Part shown: positions 48,431 to 58,702 of the stretch, one piece after another
How the letters are laid out: each line of letters begins with the position of its first letter
Position numbering within the stretch: position 1 is the stretch's first letter
Source: Phytophthora colocasiae
Taxonomy: Eukaryota; Oomycota; Peronosporomycetes; Peronosporales; Peronosporaceae
Assembly: GCA_018806915.1 (NCBI GenBank)
Contig: JAGKQI010000021.1
Location: 496,001 to 560,000, forward strand
Direction of reading: 5' to 3'
Length of the DNA: 64,000 nt
Translations under genes and position numbers: made by a program
Notes under the pieces: generated by a model
Told to the model about the DNA's origin: nothing
The model's database searches: none
Seen by the model: the letters and a program-made list of their open reading frames with translations, nothing else

Positions 48431-48434
48431 TTAA

Positions 48435-48660
48435 ACAGGTTGTTGCTGGGTGTAAGTTCACTGATATTTATGTTCGTAATTTTCTCTCTCGCTTAGAGAG
48501 ACCTATTACGCCTGGTAGCTTGGAATTTCGATGTTCTTTTCTCAACATTCCAAGGTACAGTATTAGCAGTACTTTTACTGGATTTACTCGTTGGAGATCG
48601 GCCTCAAACCTCGCAGTTCTTGGTGCTACTACTTGGCTAGCGATTCAATAAAACTTTCGG
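48435..48660 (+). pseudogene. Membrane-protein gene fragment right of piggyBac
   Basis: Plus-strand sequence matching the reverse complement of 52165-51955: GTTCACTGATATTTATGTTC, then coding text like RLVAWNFDVLFSTFQGTALT with stops. It is the right half of the copy disrupted by the piggyBac element. Confidence 0.75.
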
Positions 48661-48710
48661 TAGTCTTGAAATGAAGAAGGAAAGGATGGAAATTGAAGTT
48701 GATTGATTAC

Positions 48711-49171
48711 CTAGTTATTTCCTGGTGGCCTTTTCTGTGGCATTAGATTGGCGGCTACTGCTATTTGCGAAATCGAGCGATCTTAAGCTGGAATGGAGAC
48801 AGAGGCACAAGACTGCGCGTTTACACTGCAATTGTTTTTCACGCAACGAAATGATATACACTTTCGTGAAACGCGAGTTGAGAAACCAAGCACACAAGCG
48901 GTGCTAGGTTCCTTCCGCAGCCATTGTCAATTCATATACTTTCATGCGGAAAAGATTGGTGTTGATGAGGCCGTAGTCGTCGAAGCCCTTCGCCAACTCG
49001 GTTTCGAACCTCCGACGGCTGAAGTTTTACCCCCTCCTGAACATCGAATTTGGATTCCTCGTACGTAATGGTCAAGTGATTTCCAGTTTTGATATCTTAA
49101 GTCTTAGTTAGCAAAACGAGAAGTCCGATAACTGTTAATCAACTAATTTCTTCTTCTAGTTATTTCCTGGT
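48711..49171 (+). mobile_element. 5'-truncated LINE insertion with 16-bp target duplication
   Basis: CTAGTTATTTCCTGGT at 48711-48726 and 49156-49171 flanks a LINE 3' end. The ORF 48793-49068 encodes FTLQLFFTQRNDIHFRETRV, then GSFRSHCQFIYFHAEKIGVD and ends EHRIWIPRT, homologous to the tails at 8737-9042 and 14226-14579. The 3' tail is pyrimidine-rich (AATTTCTTCTT). Confidence 0.85.
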
Positions 49172-49280
49172 CGCTACTGCTTGGCTTGGCTAATCTGAAA
49201 TGAAGAAGTACGCACTAATACCCACGAAGGCAGTGAGTCAACTCAGAATCAGCAGCAGCAACAAACCGAAAAAATGACCT

Positions 49281-50258
49281 TCACTCCCGAGATGTTTTGC
49301 GCCATATATTGGCGCTCTCAGGTTCGCCCAGGGACTCCACCCATTCAATTACATGTTGCTGTCCCTTCATCTCAGCCATCTTCAGCACAAAATCGTTTAA
49401 GCTCTCGTACTGTACAGAATACAATTCACGGCTGCTGAGACTCTTAGCGCAAAATCTGCAGTTGCCGAACACAATACCTGGACACTCATAGCGTCGCTTA
49501 TCTCCTTCATGACAAAATAGCCACTTCACCACATCTAAATGGCCATTTTGCGCTGCAGACTCCAGTGCATGTGTTGAGTATCCCTCCGTTCTGTTTTCAT
49601 ACAGCCACACGACCATATCTAATCGACCCATTTTCGCCGCATTATCAATTGCCCCCGTTGAGCACAACCTTTTTCCATGTAGATTGCCATGTAACCATTT
49701 TGCCATCTCGAACTGGCCGTCATCCACAATGAAATCTATGAGGTTATCGCCCCACGCCTCTCTTCTGTTCTCGTATAGCCACGCTATCACGTGTGTGTGT
49801 AAGTCGTGCACCCCTCTGTTCGGTTGTCATGCAACCACTTTACAACATCTAAATGGCCTCTTGCCGCTGCCAAATTCATCGCGTCTGTGTTGCACCTAAC
49901 TTGGCGGTGTGTGTTGAGCCACTTGACGACCAGTAAATGGCCGCATGCCGCTGCTATAGTCAGAATTTCGCCCCAGTAATCTTGATCAGCGTGGAAATTC
50001 GGTAGCCATTGCAAAATATCCAAATTCCCATGTTTGGCGGCTGGCCATATTTCTCCAATCATCTGTGGTGTCGTTAACAGCGACGAACTTCTTCATCAAC
50101 CGTAAGGAGCCAAGAATACAGACTTTTTCAATGGAACCAGTTCCTAGGAGCTTGTCAATGTGTAGAAGGACGCTCGGAAGCTCGTGAAATGACATCCGTT
50201 CGCGACAAACCACACGGACCGAGGTAAAGATCGGGAAATCATTCAATGAGGATGGCAT
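49281..50258 (-). pseudogene. Ankyrin-repeat protein, two frameshifts (copy 3)
   Basis: Minus strand from ATG 50258 (MPSSLNDFPIFTSVRVVCRE). Family N-domain, then GNLDILQWLPNFHADQDYWG, GHLLVVKWLNTHRQ, GHLDVVKWLHDNRTEGCTTY, GRLDMVVWLYENRTEGYSTH and GHLDVVKWLFCHEGDKRRYE. Its own C-terminus is HVIEWVESLGEPESANIWRK. Frame changes occur near 50045 (around ATATGGCCAGCCGCC) and in an ACACACAC run near 49795. It is the source type for the scraps at 17880, 16870 and 23715-23850. Confidence 0.82.
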
Positions 50259-50849
50259 TGCTAAAACAGGCGAAAGATATTCGAATGACTTCTGAACTAC
50301 TCGAGCATCTTTTTGGAAAGTCTGATTCGGTCATTCTAGTCAAAATTCTGTTTAAGACAAGAAGAACGTTGGAGAACTCGTCAACCGATAGCGTCAATAT
50401 GCCTATTACATAAACAACCCCATCAATTCACGAAGTTTCCTCGCCCAAATCCTGTAGTCACTAAACATTTGCAATGCTTTGGGACAAAACAAAATTTGTT
50501 ATTAGAGATTCTTGTAGCCTTTTGATTCCTAACAGGTAAGCGAATGAAATGAAGGAATAAAATCTGAACGAAGTGAAAGACAGGGAGGGAGATCCATTGC
50601 AGGTCCGAAAACATCCTCTGCCCCGAGAAGACTATAAGCGACTACCCGATTCAGTGATTATCCATTTTCTTGATTATTCACAATTGCAGATCTCCTACCA
50701 TATCCTATGAGGCATGAATATATGAAAATGAACATGTGCGTTGAAGAGATAGATAATGATTTATAGATGGATCTGCAGTTGTGGAAGATCATTCAAATGA
50801 ATAATCATGAATGTCCTTTACCCGTTTACAAATAATTACCGATTTCCAG
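50259..50849. other. Intergenic, no supported gene
   Basis: GAAAGATATTCGAATGACTT near 50272 is shared with 23881 (flank of the PDZ-DUSP gene), showing a dispersed repeat. Otherwise AT-rich with no recognised gene. Confidence 0.5.
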
Positions 50850-51450
50850 TTTCTAACTGTTGGAATTTTCCACTTCTTTTGAATCCGTCGATGCGGTGGT
50901 TAACTTGCTGAAGTTGATCGGCAGAAATCTGCGATCATTTACATTAACTGTATCCATAAGGAGTCACACTGTGGACTTGAGTGTACTGGCTTCAACATGT
51001 CCGAATCTTGAGAAGCTGAAGAGTTTTGGTTTCAACGTAGTGGTGTCGACTCAGAACGAGGCTCTAAGAGCTTGGCCAATCAAGAAAATGTTTTTCGAGG
51101 ATTGTGGGGCACTGAAAGACCTCGCATTGTGCTTACGGAACCCCAACCTACGGATGAAGCGTGAGCTGGTGAATATTCAGATTCAATTTATGCGGCAAAC
51201 GTTGGACGAGGAGAAGAAGAGAGACCTTCAGTCTCACGATGGAGAGTTCCTTCCCGTTACAAAGGAGAAATTTCTGCGTCGGTCGAAAATTGCAATGGTC
51301 AGCGTCGTCCAAAGGCGCATCGCACGAGTGCCATTCATCGACTGAACGCAGGTATCTTCGGCCTAATTTTTGTTTTCGCTTCGATACCTGCTCGACAATC
51401 AATGAACATTCTGCGTAAGTGCTACTCAGGTTACATTGTCGGATCACCAA
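50850..51450 (+). pseudogene. LRR-like protein fragment, longer copy
   Basis: Open 50860-51345 without an ATG at the start: FSTSFESVDAVVNLLKLIGR, NLRSF, VDLSVLASTCPNLEKLKSFG, RAWPIKKMFFEDCGALKDLA and LCLRNPNLRMKRELVNI. The CPNLEKL and KDLALCL stretches fit leucine-rich repeats. Matches 11011-11600, which lacks the CPNLEKLK segment. Upstream repeats are missing, so it is a 3' fragment. Confidence 0.6.
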
Positions 51451-51562
51451 AAGAACTGACGTATCGAAAATGATAGTCTGAATTGCCACGTTTGAAATCG
51501 ATTTGTTTATGGTTGTGGTGGTGGAGAACATTGAAAGGTTTCTAGTACGATTTAATATGAAG

Positions 51563-52672
51563 TCAATCGAGACCAGTTGCAGCTTGAGTATTTGACGGAA
51601 CAGGGTCCGAGAACGTTACGTAAGGGCTGAAGAATTCCACTTGTCGATGGATAAACAGCAATTGGTCAGGACTTCCAGTCGCGAGTTCAATCAACAATCG
51701 AGGGAACCAGCCAACAACTGTTACGGTACGTTGAATCGCTAAACTGGCAGTGTGCAGCTCAAAGTCAGTTCCACTGAGCTTCACACTCCACAGTAAGCGA
51801 GAGGAAAAGACTTCAGGACTCCCTCTAATGATCAATTCTAAAGCACATCCAGTAGCAACCGTTAGCACCACGATAACGGCAGGTATTTACCGAAGTGTTT
51901 TCGGATATTTAACTGCTGCGTAAGACTTGGAGTTAAAGCGTCGAGCACCAGTAAACAATGGAACCAGAGCCACCACGCCAGAACTGCCAGGTTTGAGGCC
52001 GATCTCCAACATAGTAAGTCCAGTAAAAGTACTGTTAATGCTGTACCTTGGAATGTTGAGAAAAGAACATCGAAATTCCAAGCTACCAGGCGTAGTAGGT
52101 CCCTCTGAGCGAGAGAGAAAATTACGAACATAAATATCAGTGAACTTACACCGGCAATAACACCAACAACCAGTTTAATCGGATCATTGGAGCCGTCCTG
52201 ACGATACAAGATCATCAGCCAGACAATTGCAGTGGAACTGAGACCCATTACCCCCGTAAGGTAGATTAACCCTTGTGCGTAAGGAGTTTCCATCCACTTG
52301 AGTAGTTTTTCAGAAAAAAACGACATTTCTGCCGTCTACAATGAGCTGATCGTAAGGAGAAAGTTTTAACTTCTGAACATTCGTCAATTCGGCTACTGGT
52401 CGAGATCGTGGAGCCAACGTTAGGAGGTTTCTCATTGTGGAAGAGCCGAATTGCAGTTGTCCAAGGCTTCTTTTAGGTCCATATCGCTTTAGTTTAAGAC
52501 GAGCATGTAAACCAACACACGGAATAGTGTGTAAACCTTGAGCAGAATCAGGATCTGCCTCTCGATCGCGAAGGCGGAGACGTAAACGGCGGTTCACTTC
52601 CGAATTTGCGACCGGTCGTTCACTTCGATCTGCCGCACAAGAACAAATCAGTGGTGCGTGGGAGTGCATCAC
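51563..52672 (-). pseudogene. Multi-pass membrane protein, C-terminal part, two frameshifts
   Basis: Three overlapping minus-strand frames form one protein: 52672-52310 (SEVNRRLRLRLRDREADPDS, KLSPYDQLIVDGRNVVFF), 52326-51862 (FSEKLLKWMETPYAQGLIYL, then four or five hydrophobic segments such as VVGVIAGVSSLIFMFVIFSL and FQGTALTVLLLDLLCW) and 51871-51563 (VLTVATGCALELIIRGSPEV ... HRQVEFFSPYVTFSDPVPS). The frame changes lie at a 7-A run (52313-52319) and near 51885. Oomycete-type integral membrane protein of unknown role; the intact target sequence for the piggyBac site is at 52165-52190. Confidence 0.7.
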
Positions 52673-52782
52673 CTAGCAGTATTGAGATCAGCTTTCCAGC
52701 GACTCTTCAACGACTCGACCTTGATTGACTATACGATCCTCTATTTGAAGCATTGCGATCTTCCTGAAAGTCGTAACGCAAC

Positions 52783-54894
52783 ATGGGGGCTAGTGGAGAT
52801 CCTCCTGATCCAGGTGCGCTGAAAAGCGCTTCTGAAGCTGCTTTAGCAGAGAACCCTCCAAGAGATAAGTCCGGTAAACAAGGAAATACAACCGAAGAGA
52901 TGAAGGTTGCGAAAAGCGATTTGGGGGGAACCAGAGCAGACGAAGAAAATCAACGCTCAGTCTACGACGAAGTCGAAGATGTGTGGGAGACAAAGCATAG
53001 TTCCCTGTCATTTGAAGCTATGTATGAAAACTTGCTGGAGTGTAGAACACAAGACGCGTGGGAACAAGAGTACCACGAAGAGGGACTGGTGCAGAACATG
53101 TTTTCCAGTGTGTTTTTACAGCAAAAGAAGACAGAGTTGCCGGAGGAAAAAGCACACTATCCCAATCTTGAGAATGAGGAGATCATGCAACTGCTGCGAC
53201 TGTTTGATACGCTGGTTAGTCAACACGATGGTACGATCCAACAATGGCAACGGATGCTTCGGGATATTGCAGTATCGGTCTACAATAGCAGAAGTACTTT
53301 GTTGGATATTATTCAGTTGAAGGAAAGTAACCTCAAAGTGCAGCGCGCCCAAACTGAGAATCCCTGGTCGCACAATCCGCTCCTGAGCCCAACCCCAGCG
53401 GATACGGACGATCCTATGGAAGAAAAGCCGTCTACCATTGTCCAGTTCAAAACGGATGTATATTCATCTGAAGAGATCGCAACTATGCGGAGAGAGTTCG
53501 AAACCCCCTACGACTTTCCAACGGAACTAAGAGCACCTACAGAAGTGGAGGAACGTATTGTACAGGGAATGCTAGAAGGCACTATACTCGCGCAGTCATT
53601 ACCACAGTTTCTGAAGCGAACGGCGGATAATACTATGTTGAGGCTAATCCAGAACACCATACATGCTCAAGTGGAGGGTGAGCTGTTGTTCCGTCTACCA
53701 AACCAATTCCCGGTGTATGCAGACTTCCAAACCGATGAAAGGCTGTGCAATGCCATGCTACAGGGCGCAAAACGCAGAGACTTTGATTGAGGAGAGCTCA
53801 CGCAAATGCTGGGAGAGACTAAACAGGTATGCTATAACGCTCAACAGCACTCAGTACACCTGATTTTTTGGACTCGAGAAGCAGCTAATAAATGGGCAAG
53901 GGTTTATAAATCGGTGCCATTTCGTAGCAGACGATTCTTGCTCACTAACGCACACCCGGACGATATACTGGAGGATGGGTCAGTGGAGGAACAAGCTGCA
54001 AGGGTGTGGAGTCGCCAAGTGGGTCGAGATGGATTGACGAACGAACGTCAACATGATCGCTACAAAGTGAAGCTTCTCAATGTTTCGCGATTTCTGGACG
54101 AAGCTGGGTTGGACGCCTACATAAGGTCCAAGTTCAACGAAGAATTTACGACATTTCAAGAGCCAAAATGGGGAAGACAGACGTTCCAAACAGGAGCTTG
54201 GGAGATTTACTTCAAGTCTCCGGCTTGCCCAGCGTTTCTGGATGGAATTCGCTTTATCAATTGGGTTGGAACTAAAATATTAGTCCATCACGCAGGAAAT
54301 AACCCAGCACCACCCTGCTATAACTGTGGAAGGCCTGGTCACACTGTTGCGCAATGTAGAGCATCATCTGATCACTGGAAAGCAGAAAGTAGCTGCCTGA
54401 CAGTGACAACAACGGAGCTTAAGCTACTGAAAAAAGGAAAATCCACAGTAACCAGCTTTGAAGAGCTTCAGCATATGTGGAAGGCATTACAAGAGCGGAA
54501 AATGGAGAACGAGGGGGCAGCAGGTGCTCAGGAAACGCAGGAGTATTCTCAGAAGGAGCGAGACACGGCCGAGGAGAAGAAATCGACGCAGGACGAGCAA
54601 CAAGGAGAGGGATCGAAATGGTTTATGCCAAAGTCACAAGGGCGACGAGGCAAAGCAACAAAACCGTTTGTACGTGATTATATGAAAACAAATGCAGAAA
54701 ACCCAGAAACAAATGTATCAGAGAACCAGGAAGATATCGATTTAGTTAGTGAGGATGGATCACAGATGGAATCTGCAGAGGAGGACAAGGCGAGCTCGAC
54801 AGAACCGAGAAACATCAGACGTCCCCAAGCACTCTCACGACAGCAGAGACTAATCATGGAGGCGCTAGCTCGACGGGACCAACAGCCAAACTAG
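52783..54894 (+). pseudogene. LINE ORF1 (gag-like, CCHC), split by one in-frame stop
   Basis: 52783-53790 (335 codons, ATG at 52783) and 53806-54894 are in the same frame, separated by TGA at 53788-53790, so they were one protein of about 700 residues. The first part is acidic and helical with no recognised domain. The second has an RNA-binding-like region (HSVHLIFWTREAANKWARVY, FINWVGTKILVHHAGN) and one zinc knuckle CYNCGRPGHTVAQC, then a charged, disordered C-terminus (QSKERD-type stretches, NIRRPQALSRQQRLIMEAL). Binds element RNA in LINEs of this type. Confidence 0.75.
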
Positions 54895-55560
54895 GAGCTA
54901 ACGAGATGTCTTCAAGAGTTGGACATTGAGAGCCTAGATCTCTCCACGGAGTCGGGGCAGAGAGTAATAGACGCTTGTGGTCTATTCCCCACTATGACAC
55001 CAGCAACTGGAAACTGCCAGTATTTCGCGATTGCAATGGCCTTGCTATCTGAAACTTTCAGGACGTCTGAAGGAACCGCGGCAATCGAGAGTATTACTGC
55101 GAAATTGAAAAAGGGTATGGTGATGGCATTATCCCATGGGTATGAAGAAGAGTATCCCCATGAGAATCGAAAGGCGCTCCTACAGAGGTGGGTAGATCAA
55201 GCAGCTGAATTGACAGTGGACGAATCCAAGAGGATGTTGATGGAACAGGTAGAGGATATCTGTTCAACTAGCTCAAAACGTACATCTTTCCTAGCGAAAA
55301 CACTTTGGGGATCCGAGCTAACCTTATGGCTTACGTGTAAACTCCTGAAACGACCCATTTACGTTATTGTAGCACGGGATGGTCTACAATGTCCCAGTTT
55401 TCAAGTGTTTGAACCACTCAAGCGAACAACCGCAGAATTCGAGATTGAAACAGCAGGGAATTCAACATCGAGCCGAAAGAATGGTTAAAGCGTTTACAGC
55501 ATCAGTGTAAACATCCGACAGTCACCCAGCACCTTCCAATTGTTCTCCAATACGGAACAC
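54895..55560 (+). pseudogene. LINE OTU-like cysteine-protease region, frameshifted
   Basis: In the same frame as ORF1, just after TAG 54892-54894 and with no ATG before the domain. The proposed catalytic cysteine is in TGNCQYFAIAMALLSETF (OTU pattern GNCxFxA), and WGSELTLWLTCKLLKRPIYV corresponds to the W-G-x-x-x-L strand-helix part. After a frame change near 55455 the matching histidine motif follows in another frame: PIVLQYGTQHYSWLKFG (about 55530-55580). Cys and His are therefore in different frames. OTU-like proteases have been described in some LINE lineages (for example Dualen/RandI). Confidence 0.65.
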
Positions 55561-56931
55561 AGCATTACTCCTGGCTAAAATTTGGACAGGAAGAAAACGT
55601 ACAAATGGAGGATAACGTGGAAACACTTCCAATAGCGTTGAGTGAGGGAGTGAAAAGAAGAAGCGTTCGTTGGCGGATATGGCAGAAGGGTTGCAGAAGT
55701 GTACAACAGGAGGATCTATCTCAGGAGAAATCGAGCAGAATGAGGTAGCCTCAATGGAATCGCTTTCTAGAAACATGACTGAGCAGCTTGAGAAAGCTAT
55801 AAATCAACAAGGACTCACGACTCAAGATCGCCAAGAGCTCCAAAGTATTATCGAGAGTGGAGGACCCCGGAAGGAAGACCAACTGGAGATTTCAAAACTG
55901 GGAGCTACAAGGTTATCCCCAGCGGTACAAAACTTCTGATCGGACTGGACTGGGACGACTGTCCTCAAGTAGAACTCATGGAGTTCATGGCTGCAACAAA
56001 AGTTGAAACGCTGAAAATGTGGCAGCAGAATCTGCTTGACGAGGACATGGCAAGTGACGCTTCTCCGAACAACAGTGATGTAGAAATGGATGAAACGAAG
56101 AGATTCAAGCAATCTTCGAGGATTACAAAGGAGAACTGTCCACAAGAACCGGATCCTCCGGACGATATACCTGTTGCAGACTATCGAAGACGGTTTGCTC
56201 TTCACAGGATATCTACAAGTGAAAGGCGTCGAGAGGAACACATTCAAAGGGAGCACTGGAATGGTCTAGCGGGGGAATGGAAAACCTTCAGCAGCTTAAA
56301 TTTTCCAGCACTACCAGCAGACTCACCAGTGTGGAGAAATGCAGTGAAAGCACACCCATTCAAGTTGTTGCACAGTTTACAAACAGTCGATTCCCCGGAA
56401 TTTGTGCTGCGATCTGTAAATGCGAGTATTCTACAAGAATGGACCCGAAAAATCCGGATCGACTGCCTACACCATGGACTGGTCACATTGCGTGACTTGC
56501 AGGGAGATGATTCCAGCAAAGATCAGTTGAACGAGACTATTAACTATTTGGTGGCTGAAAGAGATGAAATGGTCAACGATTCGTACATCCACGGACGGGA
56601 CTTATGGGCCCAGCTTCGACAGTACAAACCTGAAAGAGTGGGGCTGCTTAAACTCTGCAAGAGAGCACAGGCAGGTCAACTAGCGAGGCTAATAGTTGCA
56701 GCATATTCTTATGCACCTGAACTGGCAGTGATGAACGGACAGCAGCTACCTCAAGGAAGAATTGACGGTCCCTCCTTGGTGAAACGATTACTCCACGCTT
56801 TTAAGGAACATGACGAACTCAAGAAAGTTTGGTACAGGGCTGATCCAGACGGTAACTTGGCGGCGTTTGAGTCGACGATTGCTACATTGTCTCTAAATCT
56901 GCAGGAGCAGGTTGAGACAATGGAGGAATAG
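55561..56931 (+). pseudogene. LINE middle region, unassigned
   Basis: Frames 55670-55939 and 55978-56931 plus text in a third frame (IPSGTKLLIGLDWDDCPQVE, ending near 55980) indicate at least two frame changes. The well-preserved 317-codon part contains WNGLAGEWKTFSSLNFPALP, NASILQEWTRKIRIDCLHHG and ESTIATLSLNLQEQVETMEE. It ends in TAG overlapping the next ATG (56934). No domain recognised. Confidence 0.5.
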
Positions 56932-56933
56932 GT

Positions 56934-58702
56934 ATGGTAAGTCAGCCAACAGAAGATGAAATCACGGACTTTCCAGACCTGTATGCAGACCTGTACAATA
57001 TTGCAGGACTATTTTACAGTTCGGACCGTGAAAACGAAAACGGAGCACGACAAGCACGGATATACAATTAATTTCGCAGAATTTACAAGGATTTACAGAA
57101 AAACGAAGAGAAAAATGGTTTCGAGGATGGAAACAGCACGTCAAAGTTTCCCCGGCGGAGATTATATTTGTTCAAGATACACATTTAACAACAGCAGTAG
57201 AAGTTGAGAAGATGACTGAATTATGGCATCATGTATGGGGCGTTTGCAGTCCAAAGACACCACTAAGTTACTGGACTACGACGACAACGAGATCGGGAGG
57301 GGTGGGAATTCTATTTCACCCCAAAATGGCGGGAAAAATTACACCATGGAAGAAACAGAGTTGGACTGATAGACGGATTGCTGTTGAATTTGAAGGCTGG
57401 AGATTAATTAACATTTACGCGCCACCGGACAGAAACAAGAGGAAAACCTTCTTTGATAAACTTTGCGGTTGGATGGAGGGAGACCAAATTACGATATTAG
57501 GCGGTGATTTTAATGCAGTTCTGTACCCGCGTCAGGACAGGTTGATCAATGGCAAGCCAAGTCAAGCACCATGTGAAAGTTTGGAGCTTCTCCGAATTAT
57601 TGACGACTATGAATTACTGGATGCTACAACGCTAACAACCCACGTTGATGAAGATAGTATACCGGACCCACTGACATATTATACTTTTTGGAGAAAACGC
57701 TCGGCGAGCAGACTCGATCGGTTCTATGTTAGCAGCAAAATTGCAGATACGACCCAATGGGTTGAAGCACGAGATCCAGTTTGCTACTCTGACCACCAGG
57801 AACTCCGACTTTGGCTAGCTAACAAATCCGCTCCTATTCAGAAGACTAAGAGGAAGGCACGGTACCCAATTTACACTTCCCGACCGGAGTGGGTACGCAC
57901 TCAGATAAAAAAACGGATTAAGAGATTGGTGACACAATTTGAGCAGAAGAGTTGTCCGACAAAAGCTTGGGATGAGTTAGCCAAGCAACTCTCGGATGTG
58001 ATTAGGGATGTCACGCGGATTCATCGAGAGCGTCTAACCTACCATTATGGTCGGCTTGAAGTTGAAAGGCGAGCTTCAGCTAGGACAAGATCGGATCTAC
58101 AGCGCGTAACCTATGAAGAACGAGTTTCATGGAGTAATAAAAGTTTTGGAGACATATTACAACCGTCGGCAGCAAATTTGAAGCACTTCTACAAAAAGAA
58201 TGCGAACTGGCAAAGGGACCAACGAATTTCATCTATCCAGCCATCAGCAGGGCACTTTTATCCAGACTCAATGCCAACAGCAGAGAGGATGGCGAGTGAA
58301 TGGAACAACGTATTAGGGTCTACGCATGCCACTGTGGCGTCAGCAGATCTGCCAAATGCTCTGAAATTATTTCATGAAGTTCCAGTAGAAAATCAATTAT
58401 ATCCCGATGAGCAACAGGAAATAATATGCCCCATCAAAGAGGAAGAGATCTTACAAGCAATTGATCAGCTTCCCCGCGACAAAACAGGGGGGTCTTCAGG
58501 TTTATCCCATGATTTTTTCAAGGACTTTAAAGAAGAATTAGTCGGATGTTTGGTGGAGGTATATCGAGCTATTCAAAATGGAGATCCAGTACCACCATCT
58601 TTCTTGGATGCAGTGATAATTCCTCTCCGAAAAAAGGTGATTCTTCTAACGCAATGGACTACAGGCCTATATCATTACTCAATACCGCATACAAGATTTT
58701 AG
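56934..58702 (+). pseudogene. LINE endonuclease (AP/EEP type) and RT N-terminus
   Basis: The N-terminal part is frameshifted before FVQDTHLTT (about 57160), the first endonuclease motif (QETHL-type). From 57212 the frame is open: GGVGILFHP, RRIAVEFEGWRLINIYAPPD, catalytic GGDFNAVLYPRQDR, RLDRFYVSS and C-terminal YSDHQELRLWL, all hallmarks of apurinic-type LINE endonucleases that nick the target. The RT begins with LPRDKTGGSSGLSHDFFKDF and VIIPLRKK, where the frame is lost at the A6 run (about 58630). Confidence 0.8.
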
